64,000 nucleotides of DNA from contig CAVXLL010000001.1 of NCBI GenBank assembly GCA_963762575.1, forward strand, positions 930,001-994,000, in the 5' to 3' direction. The DNA is from AP-15 sp963762575 (GTDB taxonomy: Bacteria > Pseudomonadota > Alphaproteobacteria > ATCC43930 > CGMCC-115725). The notes beneath the pieces were generated by a model that saw only the letters and a program-made list of their open reading frames with translations, was not told the DNA's origin and did no database searches. Both the position numbers and the translations under genes were made by a program. Below are positions 25,852-35,334 of this stretch, in pieces (position 1 is the first letter of the stretch; each line of letters begins with the position of its first letter).

Positions 25852-26656
25852 TCCGAGGACACTTTGCTTTACGGTCGACGTCGAGTGGGCGCATCCCGCG
25901 GTGCTGCAGGATGTTCGCGGTCTATTTGACATGCATGGTGTGCGAGCGACTTTCTTCTGTACTCATGCCGGCATCGATGTCGGACCGCATGAGCGCGGGC
26001 TTCACCCCAATTATCGGCGCAACGGAACCACATTGAGGGAGCTCGGCGCCAGGATAGGCCCGGCCGCGATGGCGGAGATCGACGACGGGGACGTCTACCG
26101 CCACGTGCTGCGCACCACTCTGAACTTCGCACCGGAGGCAAAGGGCGCGCGCAGCCACAGCCTTTTCTACGATTCTTTGATGATGCCGCTCTACCGGGAA
26201 TTCGGCCTGGAATACGATAGCAGCTATCAGCTGCCGCTCATGGCGGGTCTACGACCCATATGGAAGGAATACGACGTCCTGGAGCTGCCGATTTACTTCG
26301 CCGATCATTTCGAGCTCAAATCTGGCGCCACCGGGTTCGATATAGCTGCGCTCCATCTCGATCGGCCCGGGCTCAAGATCATCAACCTGCATCCGAACAT
26401 GCTTTACTTGAATGCGGTCTCCGATCAGCACTACGTGACCACGAAGGCCTTTTATCATGACCGGGAAAAGCTGCTCGAGGCACGGTTTCCCGGACACGGC
26501 ATTCGTTCCATGGTGATGGATTTGCTTGAGCATATAGCATCGAAAAATCTTCCGACGGCTACACTAGGCGAAATTAATGAGCACTGGAGGTCTCGACCTC
26601 CGGTGAAGTTGAGGGAGGCCGAACAACAGGGCAAACAGCACCAAGAACAGGCGTGA
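25841..26656 (+). CDS. polysaccharide deacetylase-like (NodB fold) protein
   Basis: The 271-residue protein starts F-T-V-D-V-E-W-A-H (NodB motif 1 Asp), then G-V-R-A-T-F-F-C-T-H-A, then H-P-N-Y and A-R-S-H-S-L-F-Y (His-containing motif 2-like). N-L-H-P-N-M lies toward the end. The pattern matches the WbmS-like group found in O-antigen clusters, which may remove N-acetyl groups or act on other glycan substituents. The start overlaps the preceding stop (ATGGCGGGTGA). The C-terminus is hydrophilic and Gln-rich. Confidence 0.75.
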   Translation: MAGDPRTLCFTVDVEWAHPAVLQDVRGLFDMHGVRATFFCTHAGIDVGPHERGLHPNYRRNGTTLRELGARIGPAAMAEIDDGDVYRHVLRTTLNFAPEAKGARSHSLFYDSLMMPLYREFGLEYDSSYQLPLMAGLRPIWKEYDVLELPIYFADHFELKSGATGFDIAALHLDRPGLKIINLHPNMLYLNAVSDQHYVTTKAFYHDREKLLEARFPGHGIRSMVMDLLEHIASKNLPTATLGEINEHWRSRPPVKLREAEQQGKQHQEQA

Positions 26657-27637
26657 GCGCGTGGGTGATTCGTCCCTATCGTCCTGAAGATGCCGCCGCG
26701 TGGAAGACGCTTCTTGGGGACTCAAACAATGCGACCCTTTTCCATGACCTCGACTTCCTAGCCTATCATCCGCCGGGCAAACATGCTTTTCGCCATCTGG
26801 TAGCATTGTGGGGAACGCGCATCGAGGCAGTCATACCCGGAGCGCTATCGGCAGAGGGTGTCTTCGCATCACCGGCCGGTGCGTCGATCGGTGGGCCGGC
26901 ATTGAGAAAGGCGATCCCCGCGGAGTCATGTCTGCAGCTGATCGAGGCATTGCAGGCTCACTCCAAATCCGCGGGATGGCAGGGGATCGAGATCAGCCTA
27001 CCCCCACCGGTTTATAATGACGAACCGGATCAGATGATGGAGTTCGCTCTGCACGTTAATGGCTTTGAGGTCGTGGACCGATCGATGCCCTTGCTGATCC
27101 CGCTCGATCGCGAGAAGGGCGACCATTACCAGCGCCTGTTCCGTCAGAAGTCAGCGTTCCTATGTTCGAGCATGCCGGCGCAAAGGCGTCGTTGTAACCG
27201 AAACCGGGATCGAGGGGTTACCGGCATTTCTTGAACTGCTTACAGAAACCTATGCGAGATTACGATCTCAACCCACGCATTCGCCGGAAGAAATCGAGAG
27301 CCTGTTTCACCAGCTGCCTGCTCATATACGGATCTGGTCGGCGCATCTGGGAGATACGATGATTGCCGGCGTGCTGCTGTTCATCCTCAATCGCAATATC
27401 TGCAATACATTCTATATTTGCGATCGGGCTTCTCATCGTGCGTTTCACGGCATCACCCTCGTTCTAGCGGAGGTAGCCGACGTCTTGGCGCGGCGCGGCT
27501 TTCGCTATCTCGACCTTGGTCCGAGCGCGTCGAGCGGGCATTTCAATCGGGGTGTTGTGAGTTTCAAAGAGAGCCTAGGCGCAAGGGCTTTCTGCCGCGA
27601 TCGCTGGCGCTGGAAAAACCGAACGGCGCGCCGATGA
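26653..27637 (+). CDS. GNAT/FemAB-like acyltransferase (BioF2-type, frameshifted)
   Basis: The first frame (GTG 26653) covers the N-terminal half, with H-D-L-D-F-L-A-Y-H and an I-G-G-P-A-L block. After an extra base near 27154 the second frame carries the C-terminal half: W-S-A-H-L-G-D-T-M-I-A-G, then Y-L-D-L-G-P-S and V-S-F-K-E-S-L-G-A, the FemAB-like GNAT signature. Skipping the base gives about 327 residues. Such proteins attach amino acids or acyl groups to cell-surface glycans. GTG overlaps the deacetylase stop. Confidence 0.65.
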
Positions 27638-27647
27638 ATGAAAAGAG

Positions 27648-28670
27648 ATGACTGAAACACAGCCTGGCGGATCGAGCGAACAAATCCCCGAATGGGCTTG
27701 GGAAGCGCTGGCCAGCCCCGGCGGTGGACCGCTGAAACGCGAAGGCGGGATTCTCTGGGCAGCCGGTCAGCCGATTGGCCGGATCGATCGAGGCATCCTT
27801 AGTTTTAAAATGCCGAGCGAAGATCCGTCCGCGGAATACCACCGCGCCATAGGTGGGGCCCATTTTCACGAACGCTCCACCGTCCCCTTTGCAATGACGG
27901 CGCTCGATACGCCGGCATATCATGAGTACCTGCGTGAGCTTGCGCCCGATAGTCGCGATGCATTGGTGGCGGACGTCGGAGGCGGTGACGGTCGTAATGC
28001 GCTTCCGTGGTTGCAATGGGGCTTCAAGCGCGTGGTCGTCATCGATTCGACTGCCGCAGCACTGTCCCGCTTTCGCGCCAGAGTATCGGCCGAGAACCGG
28101 GGATGGCTCGATCATCTCGTACTGATCGAATGCGATGCGAGGACCCTGCCGCTCGCCAGCGGTTCGGCGGATCGGGTGATGGCAATCGAGTCGCTGTATT
28201 ACTTGAATGAGGATTATGAGCAGGGACTCGGCGAATGCCGTCGCGTGATGCGGCCGCAAGCGCGGTTGCTCTTGGCTGATCGGAGCTACGAGGGCGCGCT
28301 GCTGACGCGGCTCCTGTACTACGGTGGCGTCGATGCAATGCTGGAGACGGCCGGCCGGCGGGAGATGTTGGATGGAGAGGACGAAATTCGCGTCCGTACG
28401 AGGTGCTTTTCACGTCAGGAACTGCATGCCCTCGTCGCGGCTCACGGTTTCAGGATCGTCAATTCAGGCGGGATTTCCGCCTTTTCACTCTTACTGAGTT
28501 TCTTATCCAAAGTGGACAGGCTGGGCCCTGAAAGCGAAGCGCAACTCGCTGCCGTGCATCGGCTCTTGGTGAGCTTGGGACGCACCGGTTCCTTTAGGCG
28601 GTGCCATGTCATAATTGCCGAAAAGCACGGTGGCACCCTTTGGCTGCGGCACGGGAATGCGAAATTATGA
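27648..28670 (+). CDS. SAM-dependent methyltransferase
   Basis: The 340-residue protein has a ~90-residue N-terminal arm before the Rossmann core. Motif I is V-A-D-V-G-G-G-D-G-R-N near 110, then V-V-V-I-D-S-T, and A-D-R-V-M-A-I-E-S-L-Y-Y-L near 180. L-L-L-A-D-R-S-Y follows. It is probably a sugar or lipid-glycan methyltransferase. Its stop overlaps the GT2 start (ATGA). The N-terminal arm has no recognised motif. Confidence 0.75.
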   Translation: MTETQPGGSSEQIPEWAWEALASPGGGPLKREGGILWAAGQPIGRIDRGILSFKMPSEDPSAEYHRAIGGAHFHERSTVPFAMTALDTPAYHEYLRELAPDSRDALVADVGGGDGRNALPWLQWGFKRVVVIDSTAAALSRFRARVSAENRGWLDHLVLIECDARTLPLASGSADRVMAIESLYYLNEDYEQGLGECRRVMRPQARLLLADRSYEGALLTRLLYYGGVDAMLETAGRREMLDGEDEIRVRTRCFSRQELHALVAAHGFRIVNSGGISAFSLLLSFLSKVDRLGPESEAQLAAVHRLLVSLGRTGSFRRCHVIIAEKHGGTLWLRHGNAKL

Positions 28671-29657
28671 CCTGTCCGGTGGTTCAAATCCTCACCCCGC
28701 TATACAATGAAGAGAAATGTTTCGAAATCTATGTCGAAGCAGTAGAAAGTGTTCTCATAGCTCGGAGCGATATCGAATACCGTTGCCTGCTGGTGGATGA
28801 CGGTAGCACCGACCGAACCTGGGAACTGATCCGGCAGCAGTGCAACGCGTCTCCGCGGTTCCGCGGCCTGCGTCTCTCTCGGAACTTCGGGGCTCACACA
28901 GCCGAAACAGCCGGGCTTGACCTCTGCGACGCCGATGCGGTCGTCATCCTTTCAGCCGATCTTCAAGACCCGCCGGAAATCATCCCCTATTTCGTCGAGG
29001 TTTGGCGGCAGGGTGCCGATGTCGTGTTCGGTCGCCGACGCATGCGAGAAGACTCGCGCTGGCGGATTCTTGCCAGCAAGATCTTCGAGGCGCTGCTGCG
29101 CCGTTTTGCCATGCCGCAAGCGTCAAAATTCGCCACGGGCGGTTTTCTGCTGATGGACCGCAAGGTGGTCGAATGTGTACGCCAGATGCGCGAGGCTAAC
29201 CGGCTGATTTTCGGACTGGTGGCCTGGACGGGGTTTCGGCAGGCGGTGGTCGAATACGACCGTCAGCGCCGCGTTGCCGGACGGTCGGGGTGGTCCGGCG
29301 GTCGCATGATCAAATCCATGTATGACGGCCTGATCGGGTTCTCCGCGACGATCCCCCGAGCCGTGACGCTGCTCGGCGCCTTCTTTTCGATGACCGGGTT
29401 TATCGCTGCATTGTACTTTTTGCTCAATGCAATATTTTTCGACCCGATGCCCGGTTGGAGCACCATAATGGTCGTTCTGTCCCTATTCTTTGGGATAGTC
29501 TTTATGATCCTTGGCACGATTTGCGAGTATCTCCTGCGCATTTATGTGGAAGTCGACCCGGAGACCCCTCTATTTCATTGCGGCGGATACAGCGGACGGC
29601 GAATTGGGCCGCCGCAACCGGCAATACGACGAGGACCGACGAACTCTGCATGCTTGA
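28667..29657 (+). CDS. GT2-family (DPM1/GtrB-like) glycosyltransferase, frameshifted near its end
   Basis: The protein starts V-Q-I-L-T-P-L-Y-N-E-E and has V-D-D-G-S-T-D (nucleotide-sugar binding), then L-S-A-D-L-Q-D-P-P-E, and two C-terminal helices ending E-Y-L-L-R-I-Y-V-E-V. This is the polyprenyl-phosphate glycosyltransferase layout. An extra C at about 29557 shifts the frame; removing it gives R-R-P-L-Y-F-I and a stop at 29655-29657, about 329 residues. The uncorrected frame runs on to 29896 with nonsense residues. The corrected end overlaps the sulfotransferase start by 8 bases. Confidence 0.8.
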
Positions 29658-30426
29658 AGTCCCGCATCGTCTTCCGGATTTCATCATTGCCGGGGCGCCG
29701 CGGTCCGGCACGACTTGGCTCTACCTCCTTGCCCAGCGCCATCCGCAAATCGCGATGGCTCAGCCGATGGTGCCCGAGCCCAAGTTCTTCCTGGTCGACG
29801 AGGCGTGGGAGCGCGGCGTCGATTACTATTCGACAACATGGTTCGATCCGCTCCCTGCCGGCCGGGTGCTCGGGGAGAAGAGCACCAATTATTTGAAAGT
29901 CGCCGAAAGTGGCAGAGCGCATTTATCGCGCACTGCCGCGGTCCAAGCTGATTTTTGTGCTTCGCAACCCTGTCGACCGTGCCTGTTCCAATTATCTGTG
30001 GTCGCGCCAGAACGGGCTCGAGAACGAACTTTCGAGCGAGCACTTGCACTCGAAAAGCAGCGCGAGCGCGATCTGGTGCCACAAATGCGCTATGCGCGCC
30101 CCCACGCTTATTTCTCGCGAGGGCTTTACGCCGAACATTTGGCACGTTTTTTCGCTCATTTCCCGCGCGAGCAGATTCTCGTGCTGCGGCATGAGGACAT
30201 CGTGGCCCACCCCGGGGATATCGCCGCGGCCTTCCAGCGCTTCGTCGGCGTCACGGAAATACCCGGACTGGCGCGCGATCTCGGACCGATCAACGCCACC
30301 AAAGCCCCACCGCCGGAGCTTGTCCCCAAAGTCCTGAGGCGCCGACTGGCCGAGCGCTACGGCGCTGCCAACGCTAAACTCGAGATCCTTCTTGGCTCCA
30401 ATTTCGACACCTGGAACGCCGATTGA
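29650..30426 (+). CDS. sulfotransferase (P-loop, PAPS-dependent type), two frameshifts
   Basis: The N-terminal PAPS 5-prime-phosphosulfate loop is I-I-A-G-A-P-R-S-G-T-T-W-L near residue 12. The second signature, F-V-L-R-N-P-V-D-R-A (3-prime-phosphate binding), lies in another frame between 29905 and 30030. The frame shifts by +1 at about 29906 (AAA to AA) and back near 30029, after which E-R-A-L-A-L-E-K-Q and L-R-H-E-D-I resume. The repaired protein is about 258 residues. It would transfer sulfate to a sugar or lipid acceptor of the surface glycan. It is the last gene of the operon. Confidence 0.72.
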   Translation: MLEVPHRLPDFIIAGAPRSGTTWLYLLAQRHPQIAMAQPMVPEPKFFLVDEAWERGVDYYSTTWFDPLPAGRVLGEKSTNYLKVAESGRAHLSRTAAVQADFCASQPCRPCLFQLSVVAPERARERTFERALALEKQRERDLVPQMRYARPHAYFSRGLYAEHLARFFAHFPREQILVLRHEDIVAHPGDIAAAFQRFVGVTEIPGLARDLGPINATKAPPPELVPKVLRRRLAERYGAANAKLEILLGSNFDTWNAD

Positions 30427-30498
30427 CCAGGTGATCTTCAAGCAGAGCCCGCTCGTGTGAGGTCCTTCGGCCGCTGCGCCCGCTGAAGGCAGAAGCGG

Positions 30499-31127
30499 TC
30501 AGGGGAACCTTGCGAGACTTGTACACCCCTCGGCCCCATGCTCGTCAAACGTCTCCCCGCATCGCGGACAGCGCCAAATCCTCGCCTGCTCCTCTGCCAG
30601 TCTCGCGCCGCACCGGCAGACCCAACCGACCCATTTCGCCGGCACGCCCGCCACCAGCGCATGTGCCGGGACACCGCGGGTAACGACGGCGCCGGCCGCG
30701 ACCATCGCATAGGCGCCGATATGAGCGCCCGGCAGGATCACGCACCGCGCTCCAAGGCTCGCGCCATTCTCGACGCGGGTCGGCACGAGCCATCCAGCCT
30801 TGGCCTGGTAATCGGGCGGCGACCTGATGCAGCGGCAGTCGGCGACTGCGCGGGAAAACATCGTTTGTAAAACTGACGCCGGGACCGACAAACACGTCAT
30901 CTCCGATCTCGACCCCGTCCCACACCATCGCCTGGTTCTTTAGAGTGACCCGGTCGCCGATGCGGGCTCCGGTTTCGATGAAGGCATGGTCCCCGATGTT
31001 GCAGTCGCGCCCGATCACGGCTCCCTTCATGACGTGCGCGAAAGCCCAGATCTGCGTGCCGGCGCCAACCTCGTCGCTCTCGCAGAGCGCAAGGCGATGG
31101 ACAAAGATGCCGGCCGGCAGGGGACAT
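30499..31127 (-). CDS. hexapeptide-repeat N-acetyltransferase (WbpD-like), frameshifted
   Basis: Hexapeptide turns run through I-G-R-D-C-N-I-G-D-H-A-F-I-E and I-G-A-Y-A-M-V-A-A-G-A-V-V, with T-Q-I-W-A-F-A-H-V at the start and V-G-P-G-V-S-F-T-N-D in the middle, as in the WbpD/WlbB N-acetyltransferases. The C-terminus has a four-cysteine ribbon (C-R-C-G near residue 170, C-P-R-C-G near 188). Extra bases near 31110 and 30850 break the frame in three parts. ATG 31127 was taken as the start. It lies 20 bases after the aminotransferase and probably acetylates its product. Confidence 0.7.
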
Positions 31128-31146
31128 GGTTAACCGGGCGAGCCGG

Positions 31147-32286
31147 TCACCTGACGCCCCCGCCCTGCAAAGCGGCTTCGAGCGCGGCGACGCAGAAATC
31201 GACTTGCGCCAGCAGTGAGCTCTGGATAGATCGGCAGACTGAGGCATTGGCGAGCCCAGTTCTCGGCGACCGGGAATGCACCCGCGCGATATCCGAGCGA
31301 AGCGTAGGCTTCAAGCTCGTGCAAGGCGAATGGATAGTGGATGCCGGCGCCGATCCCTCGATCGTTGAGGGCTTGCAGCACGTTGTCGCGGCCGGCCAGC
31401 CGGACCACATAGAGATGATGGACGCTGCCGGAAGTGTGGGGCGTGCAATGGACCTCGGATATCCCCCGCAATGCCTCGTCATAATGGGCGGCGATCCGTC
31501 GCCGGGCGGCATTCCACTCTTCGAGGTGCGTCAGCTTCGCTCGCAATATGGCGGCCTGCAGGGTGTCGAGCCGGCTGTTGAGACCAACCTTCTCGTGATG
31601 ATATTTTGTCCGTGAGCCGCAGTTGCGCAGGAGCTGAACGCGCTCCGCAATGTCACGGCGGGCTGTCGTCACAAGTCCGCCATCGCCATAAGCGCCCAGG
31701 TTCTTCCCCGGATAGAAGCTGAAGCAGCCGATGTCACCCAAGCTGCCGGCGCGTTTGCCGGCGTAAACCGCGCCGTGGGCCTGCGCCGCATCTTCGATGA
31801 CGGCTAGTGAATGCTCGCGCGGCAATAGCACATACGGCTGCCATGTCGGCACACTGGCCGTACAGGTGAACCGGAATGATCGCCTTTGTCCGGGAAGTGA
31901 TAGCGCATTCGATCTTCTCGGGATCGATCAACGCGTCATCGTTCCGCACATCTACGATGACCGGCCGCGCCCCGGTCAGCGAAACGGCAAAGGCTGTGGC
32001 GGCGAAAGTCATGGCCGGCACGATCACCTCGTCGCCCTCACCGATGTCCAGCGCGCGGCAGGCGAGGTGAAGCGCATCCGTTCCGCTCGCAACGCCGATT
32101 GCGAGACGGAACGCCGCAATATTCGGCAAACTCGCTTTCGAAGAGGGATACTTCTTCACCAAGAATAAAGTCGCACCGCTCGACAACTCTGGCGATCGCT
32201 GCTTCGATCTCCTCGGATATCGTCTGACGCTGTGCCTTCAGATCGACCAGCGGTATCGAGGGACGAAAATTTGGGAGACGGCTCAA
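31147..32286 (-). CDS. DegT/WbpE-like sugar aminotransferase, three frameshifts
   Basis: Pieces in three frames make one enzyme: I-P-L-V-D-L-K-A-Q at the N-terminus; V-A-S-G-T-D-A-L-H-L and V-I-V-P-A-M-T-F-A-A-T-A in the middle; then V-I-E-D-A-A-Q-A-H-G and the lysine motif S-F-Y-P-G-K-N-L-G-A-Y-G-D-G-G. Single extra bases near 32111, 31822 and 31217 account for all breaks, and the last correction moves the stop to 31147-31149. WbpE makes UDP-GlcNAc(3NH2)A. A TTG at 32286 is the best start seen; there is no ATG in that frame. Confidence 0.7.
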
Positions 32287-32580
32287 AACGTTCAGACCGG
32301 TGCTGAAAGCGGTATTCCGATCGGTAAATCATCTCCGGCGAGAGCGCTGCTCTCAAAAATTCGCCGGACCGGAAAATCGCCGTAATGGTCGTGCACTCAC
32401 CCAGTTCCGCGGCTTCTTCAGGATGAGATGCTTTGTCGCCGATAACTCGCCTCATGTCAAAGGGCTCGGGGAAGCCCTCGCAGGCCGCGCCAAGGCCTGC
32501 CTGCCTGTTCTTTCCCTGCAGAATCAGGAAGAATGAGGCAGCGGCGGCTCGCGGTCACGCGGCGCGGGAGCGAAGCCCGG
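32287..32580. other. intergenic region between aminotransferase and sigma factor
   Basis: The 294 bases contain no supported gene. They are upstream of the aminotransferase and downstream of the sigma-factor stop, so the promoter of the aminotransferase pair should lie here. No strong promoter or hairpin could be identified. Confidence 0.3.
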
Positions 32581-33288
32581 TCAATCGCCGGCCGCAGCAG
32601 CGAGCGGCGCGGCCATGGCGGGAGGGGCAGCCGCGGGCCGGGCGGCGGCAGGACGCGGGGCGAAGGGCGTCCTGGTGTCGGTCCCGTCCACTGCGGTCTT
32701 CAGCCGGTCGCGGCCGCGCGACAGGTGCGAGCGCACGGCGCCGACCGAGGTTCCCATGCTCTGCGCCGCCTCCGCATAGGATTTGCCCTCGACGCCGATC
32801 AGCAGGACGGCCGAGCGCTGGTTGCTCGAGAGCCGGCGCAGCGCGGCGCCGAGGTCGCGCAACAACAGCCGCAGCTCGCTCGCATGCGCCGTCGACGTCG
32901 GCTCTGGTTCGGCAATTTCCTTCAGCGCCGACGCCGAGCGGGCCGATTTGTTCACTCCGGCGAGGAAGCGGTTGCGCATGATCGTGTACAGCCAGGCGCG
33001 CAGATCGGTACCCGGCTGCCAGAGATGCGCGTTGGCGAGCGCCTGCACCAGCGTATCCTGGACGAGGTCGTCGGCGTCCGCCTTGTCGCGGTGCCAGCGG
33101 CGCACCGTGCGCCGCAAGAACGGGATCTCGTTCTCGATTTGCTGCCGGTATTCGGCGGACGGCGGTCCGGTCCAGCCGCGCCGCTCGGGCCATACAAGAG
33201 CCGGCATCGGCCTCGACCACGTAGGCTGTCGAGGCGCTTCTGTGGCGTCTACAACAGAAAGGTCGGAAGCCTCGGTATGTGTCTGCAT
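32581..33288 (-). CDS. ECF-type RNA polymerase sigma factor
   Basis: The 235-residue protein has sigma region 2 at about 50-120 (L-R-R-T-V-R-R-W, D-A-D-D-L-V-Q-D-T, L-R-A-W-L-Y-T-I-M-R-N), and region 4 at about 145-195 (L-S-S-N-Q-R-S-A-V-L-L-I, Y-A-E-A-A, S-H-L-S-R-G). A Pro/Ala-rich tail of about 30 residues follows. The layout resembles short alphaproteobacterial ECF sigmas such as EcfG, but no NepR/PhyR pair lies nearby, so the class is unsettled. ATG 33288 was chosen; the frame runs on upstream from another gene by chance. Confidence 0.85.
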   Translation of the reverse strand: MQTHTEASDLSVVDATEAPRQPTWSRPMPALVWPERRGWTGPPSAEYRQQIENEIPFLRRTVRRWHRDKADADDLVQDTLVQALANAHLWQPGTDLRAWLYTIMRNRFLAGVNKSARSASALKEIAEPEPTSTAHASELRLLLRDLGAALRRLSSNQRSAVLLIGVEGKSYAEAAQSMGTSVGAVRSHLSRGRDRLKTAVDGTDTRTPFAPRPAAARPAAAPPAMAAPLAAAAGD

Positions 33289-33647
33289 TTTTCGCAAGTT
33301 CCACACCAAAACCGGGAAAAATGCCCCAGTTTCGCAGCGCGACGCGGATTTACTCAGGTAAACGTTGGTTTGTGACGCGTTTCTGAACTCAAAATTGACG
33401 CGAAAGCAAACTGTTTTTAACGGATTGTTAAGAAGAGTTACCGTAGGGTTAATTTTTACGGCGCGCGGCGCCGGAAGCGTAAAGAAATAAATCCGTAGTA
33501 ATCTTGCTGCCGAATGAAAAGATACGCGGGCGTCTCGCCAATCCATCTTTAGTTCTGACGTCAGCCCGGGCGTCTGCGACGCTCGGCAATCGGGGGGCTC
33601 GGACCAAGAGCGCGTCAGAATGCCGCGGCGGCAGTCATCCTCCGCGG
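33289..33647. promoter_or_regulatory. AT-rich upstream region of the sigma factor with a CtrA-type site
   Basis: The 359 bases hold no gene. TTAA at 33417-33420 and TTAA at 33428-33431 are separated by exactly seven bases, the full CtrA box pattern, about 130 bases upstream of the sigma-factor ATG. Further TTAA/TTAC boxes follow to 33465. A GGAAC box lies directly before the start codon (near 33298), too close to act as a promoter for this gene. CtrA control is inferred from spacing only. Confidence 0.4.
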
Positions 33648-35133
33648 TCAGGGCGGTGCCGGGTCGGTCCGCACATGGACGACTGCGACGTCGTCGGCGT
33701 AGAGCCGCCGCCAGCCCGGCAGATGGTCGAGCAGGAGGGCGGCGGGGCGCTCCGGCGCGATCAAAGTCCAGGCGATGCCGTACTGGTCGAGCAGCTTTGG
33801 CAGCTCGTCGCTCTCCAGCAGCATCGCTTGGACATAGCGCTTGATGAATTCGTCGCCGTAAAGCTCGGCCCGCCCGTCGATAAAGGGCGGGATGCCGGAA
33901 AAGATCAGGTAGCCGCCAAATCCGTAATCGTTGAGGACCGGGCCGGTCACGTGAGCCGCCTCCACCGCGGCGAGCGCGGCCGCCGGCATCGCTGACGTCC
34001 GAGCGGACCGCGGCGCCGTGCAGCACGGCGGCGCTGACCGCCACGAGCAGCGCGCCGGCGAGCGCGACGCCGCGAAGGGACGCCGGCTTTGCCAGCTCCG
34101 CCAGGCCGCGGTCGACCGGCCCGGCCGAACGGCCGGCCGCCAATGCCCTCAGCTGCGGGGCGAGCGCCGGGGCGAGCAGCAACGGGGCGACGAGGCCGAC
34201 CAGCTCGCCGTGGCGGCGATGCTGCAACGCCATGTGCAACAACAACAACAGCATCAACAGCCGGGTCGGCGGCAGCCGCCAGCCTAGCGCGAAACCGACG
34301 AACAGCATGACGGCGAGCCACAGTTCGAGCGGCTCGAAGGACTGGAAATCGGGGCTGCGCCATTCGACCAGCTGCCCCATCGCAAAGCTCATCCCGGTGA
34401 GGCGGAACGGCAGCAACAGCCCGGCGACGCCATAGGGGGTGAGGAGCGCCGCACCGACCGCCAGCACGCCGAACAAGGCCCAGCCGCACGCCGCCCGGCG
34501 CCGGATGCGCCAATCCGGGGCGAGCAGCACCGCCTCGGCCGCCAACAGCCCCGCGAAGCCGAGCCCGAACAGGTAGCCGCCGTGCAGATTGGCCCACAAG
34601 ACCATCAGCGCGGCGAGCCAGGCCGCCGGCGCCCGATCCTCGCTGCGCGCCCATACCAGCCCCGCCACCCAAGCGACGAGGATCGGCAGGGTGAAGACGT
34701 GCGGCCGCGCCAGCACATGCGGAATGACGAGGGTAACGGCAAGCGCCGTGGCGATCATCGCGTGCACCGGTAGCAGGCTGCGCAGCAGCTGGCGCAGCAG
34801 CATCGCCACCGCCGCAGCGACACAGAAGGCGGTCACCGCGACCAGCCCGGCCCAGCCGAATGTGTCGAACAACCAGGCGAGCAGGACTTCGCCCAGCCAT
34901 TCATGAGCGACCCAGGGCGCCTGCGCCATCGTCCCCGAAAAGATGCCGTGATGGGGCACCGCGCCGTGCGCGATGATCCAACGCCCGACGGCGATGTGCA
35001 AATAGGTGTCGGGATCGTGCAACACCGCGCCGCCGTGCCCGGCGATGAGGGCATAGACCCCAAGGCCAAAGATCAGCGGCAGGGAAAGGCCGTAACGGCT
35101 GCGGCCAAGTGCCGGGGTCGCAATGATACGCAT
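33648..35133 (-). CDS. polytopic membrane protein with C-terminal periplasmic domain (frameshifted)
   Basis: About eleven membrane segments follow an N-terminal loop D-P-D-T-Y-L-H-I-A-V-G-R-W near residue 42 and H-E-W-L-G-E-V-L near 75. This arrangement resembles GT-C type transferases. The soluble C-terminal domain (N-D-Y-G-F-G-G-Y-L-I-F, I-P-P-F-I-D-G-R-A-E-L-Y-G) is in another frame; an extra base near 33988 joins them to about 494 residues. The family occurs next to alphaproteobacterial surface loci, and the substrate is unknown. The apparent longer reading frame into the sigma gene is an artefact of this shift. Confidence 0.65.
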
Positions 35134-35334
35134 ACTGCAGGCTTACTGCGGGGCGCGGGATGGAATCGACGATTTCAATTAGGTCATTCGTCATCGCCGC
35201 GAAAGCGGCACGTCGATCCGTCGCCGCCTCTATCCCCAGCAGGCCTCCGTAAGCCACCGAGAGCGAAATCCGGTTATCGCTTCCTTAACTACTCGGCGGG
35301 CAGGGTGGGCCGGCACCGATCATGGCCCGGATGC

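Noticed and set aside
28681..28692. ggttcaaatcct, resembling a tRNA T-loop
   Set aside because: It lies inside the GT2 coding sequence (residues V-Q-I-L) and no cloverleaf can be folded around it.
32581..35133. One long minus-strand reading frame of 850 codons joining the membrane protein and the sigma factor
   Set aside because: It arises from a frameshift near 33988 plus a stop-free intergenic region. The two parts are unrelated families, and the middle has no conserved sequence.
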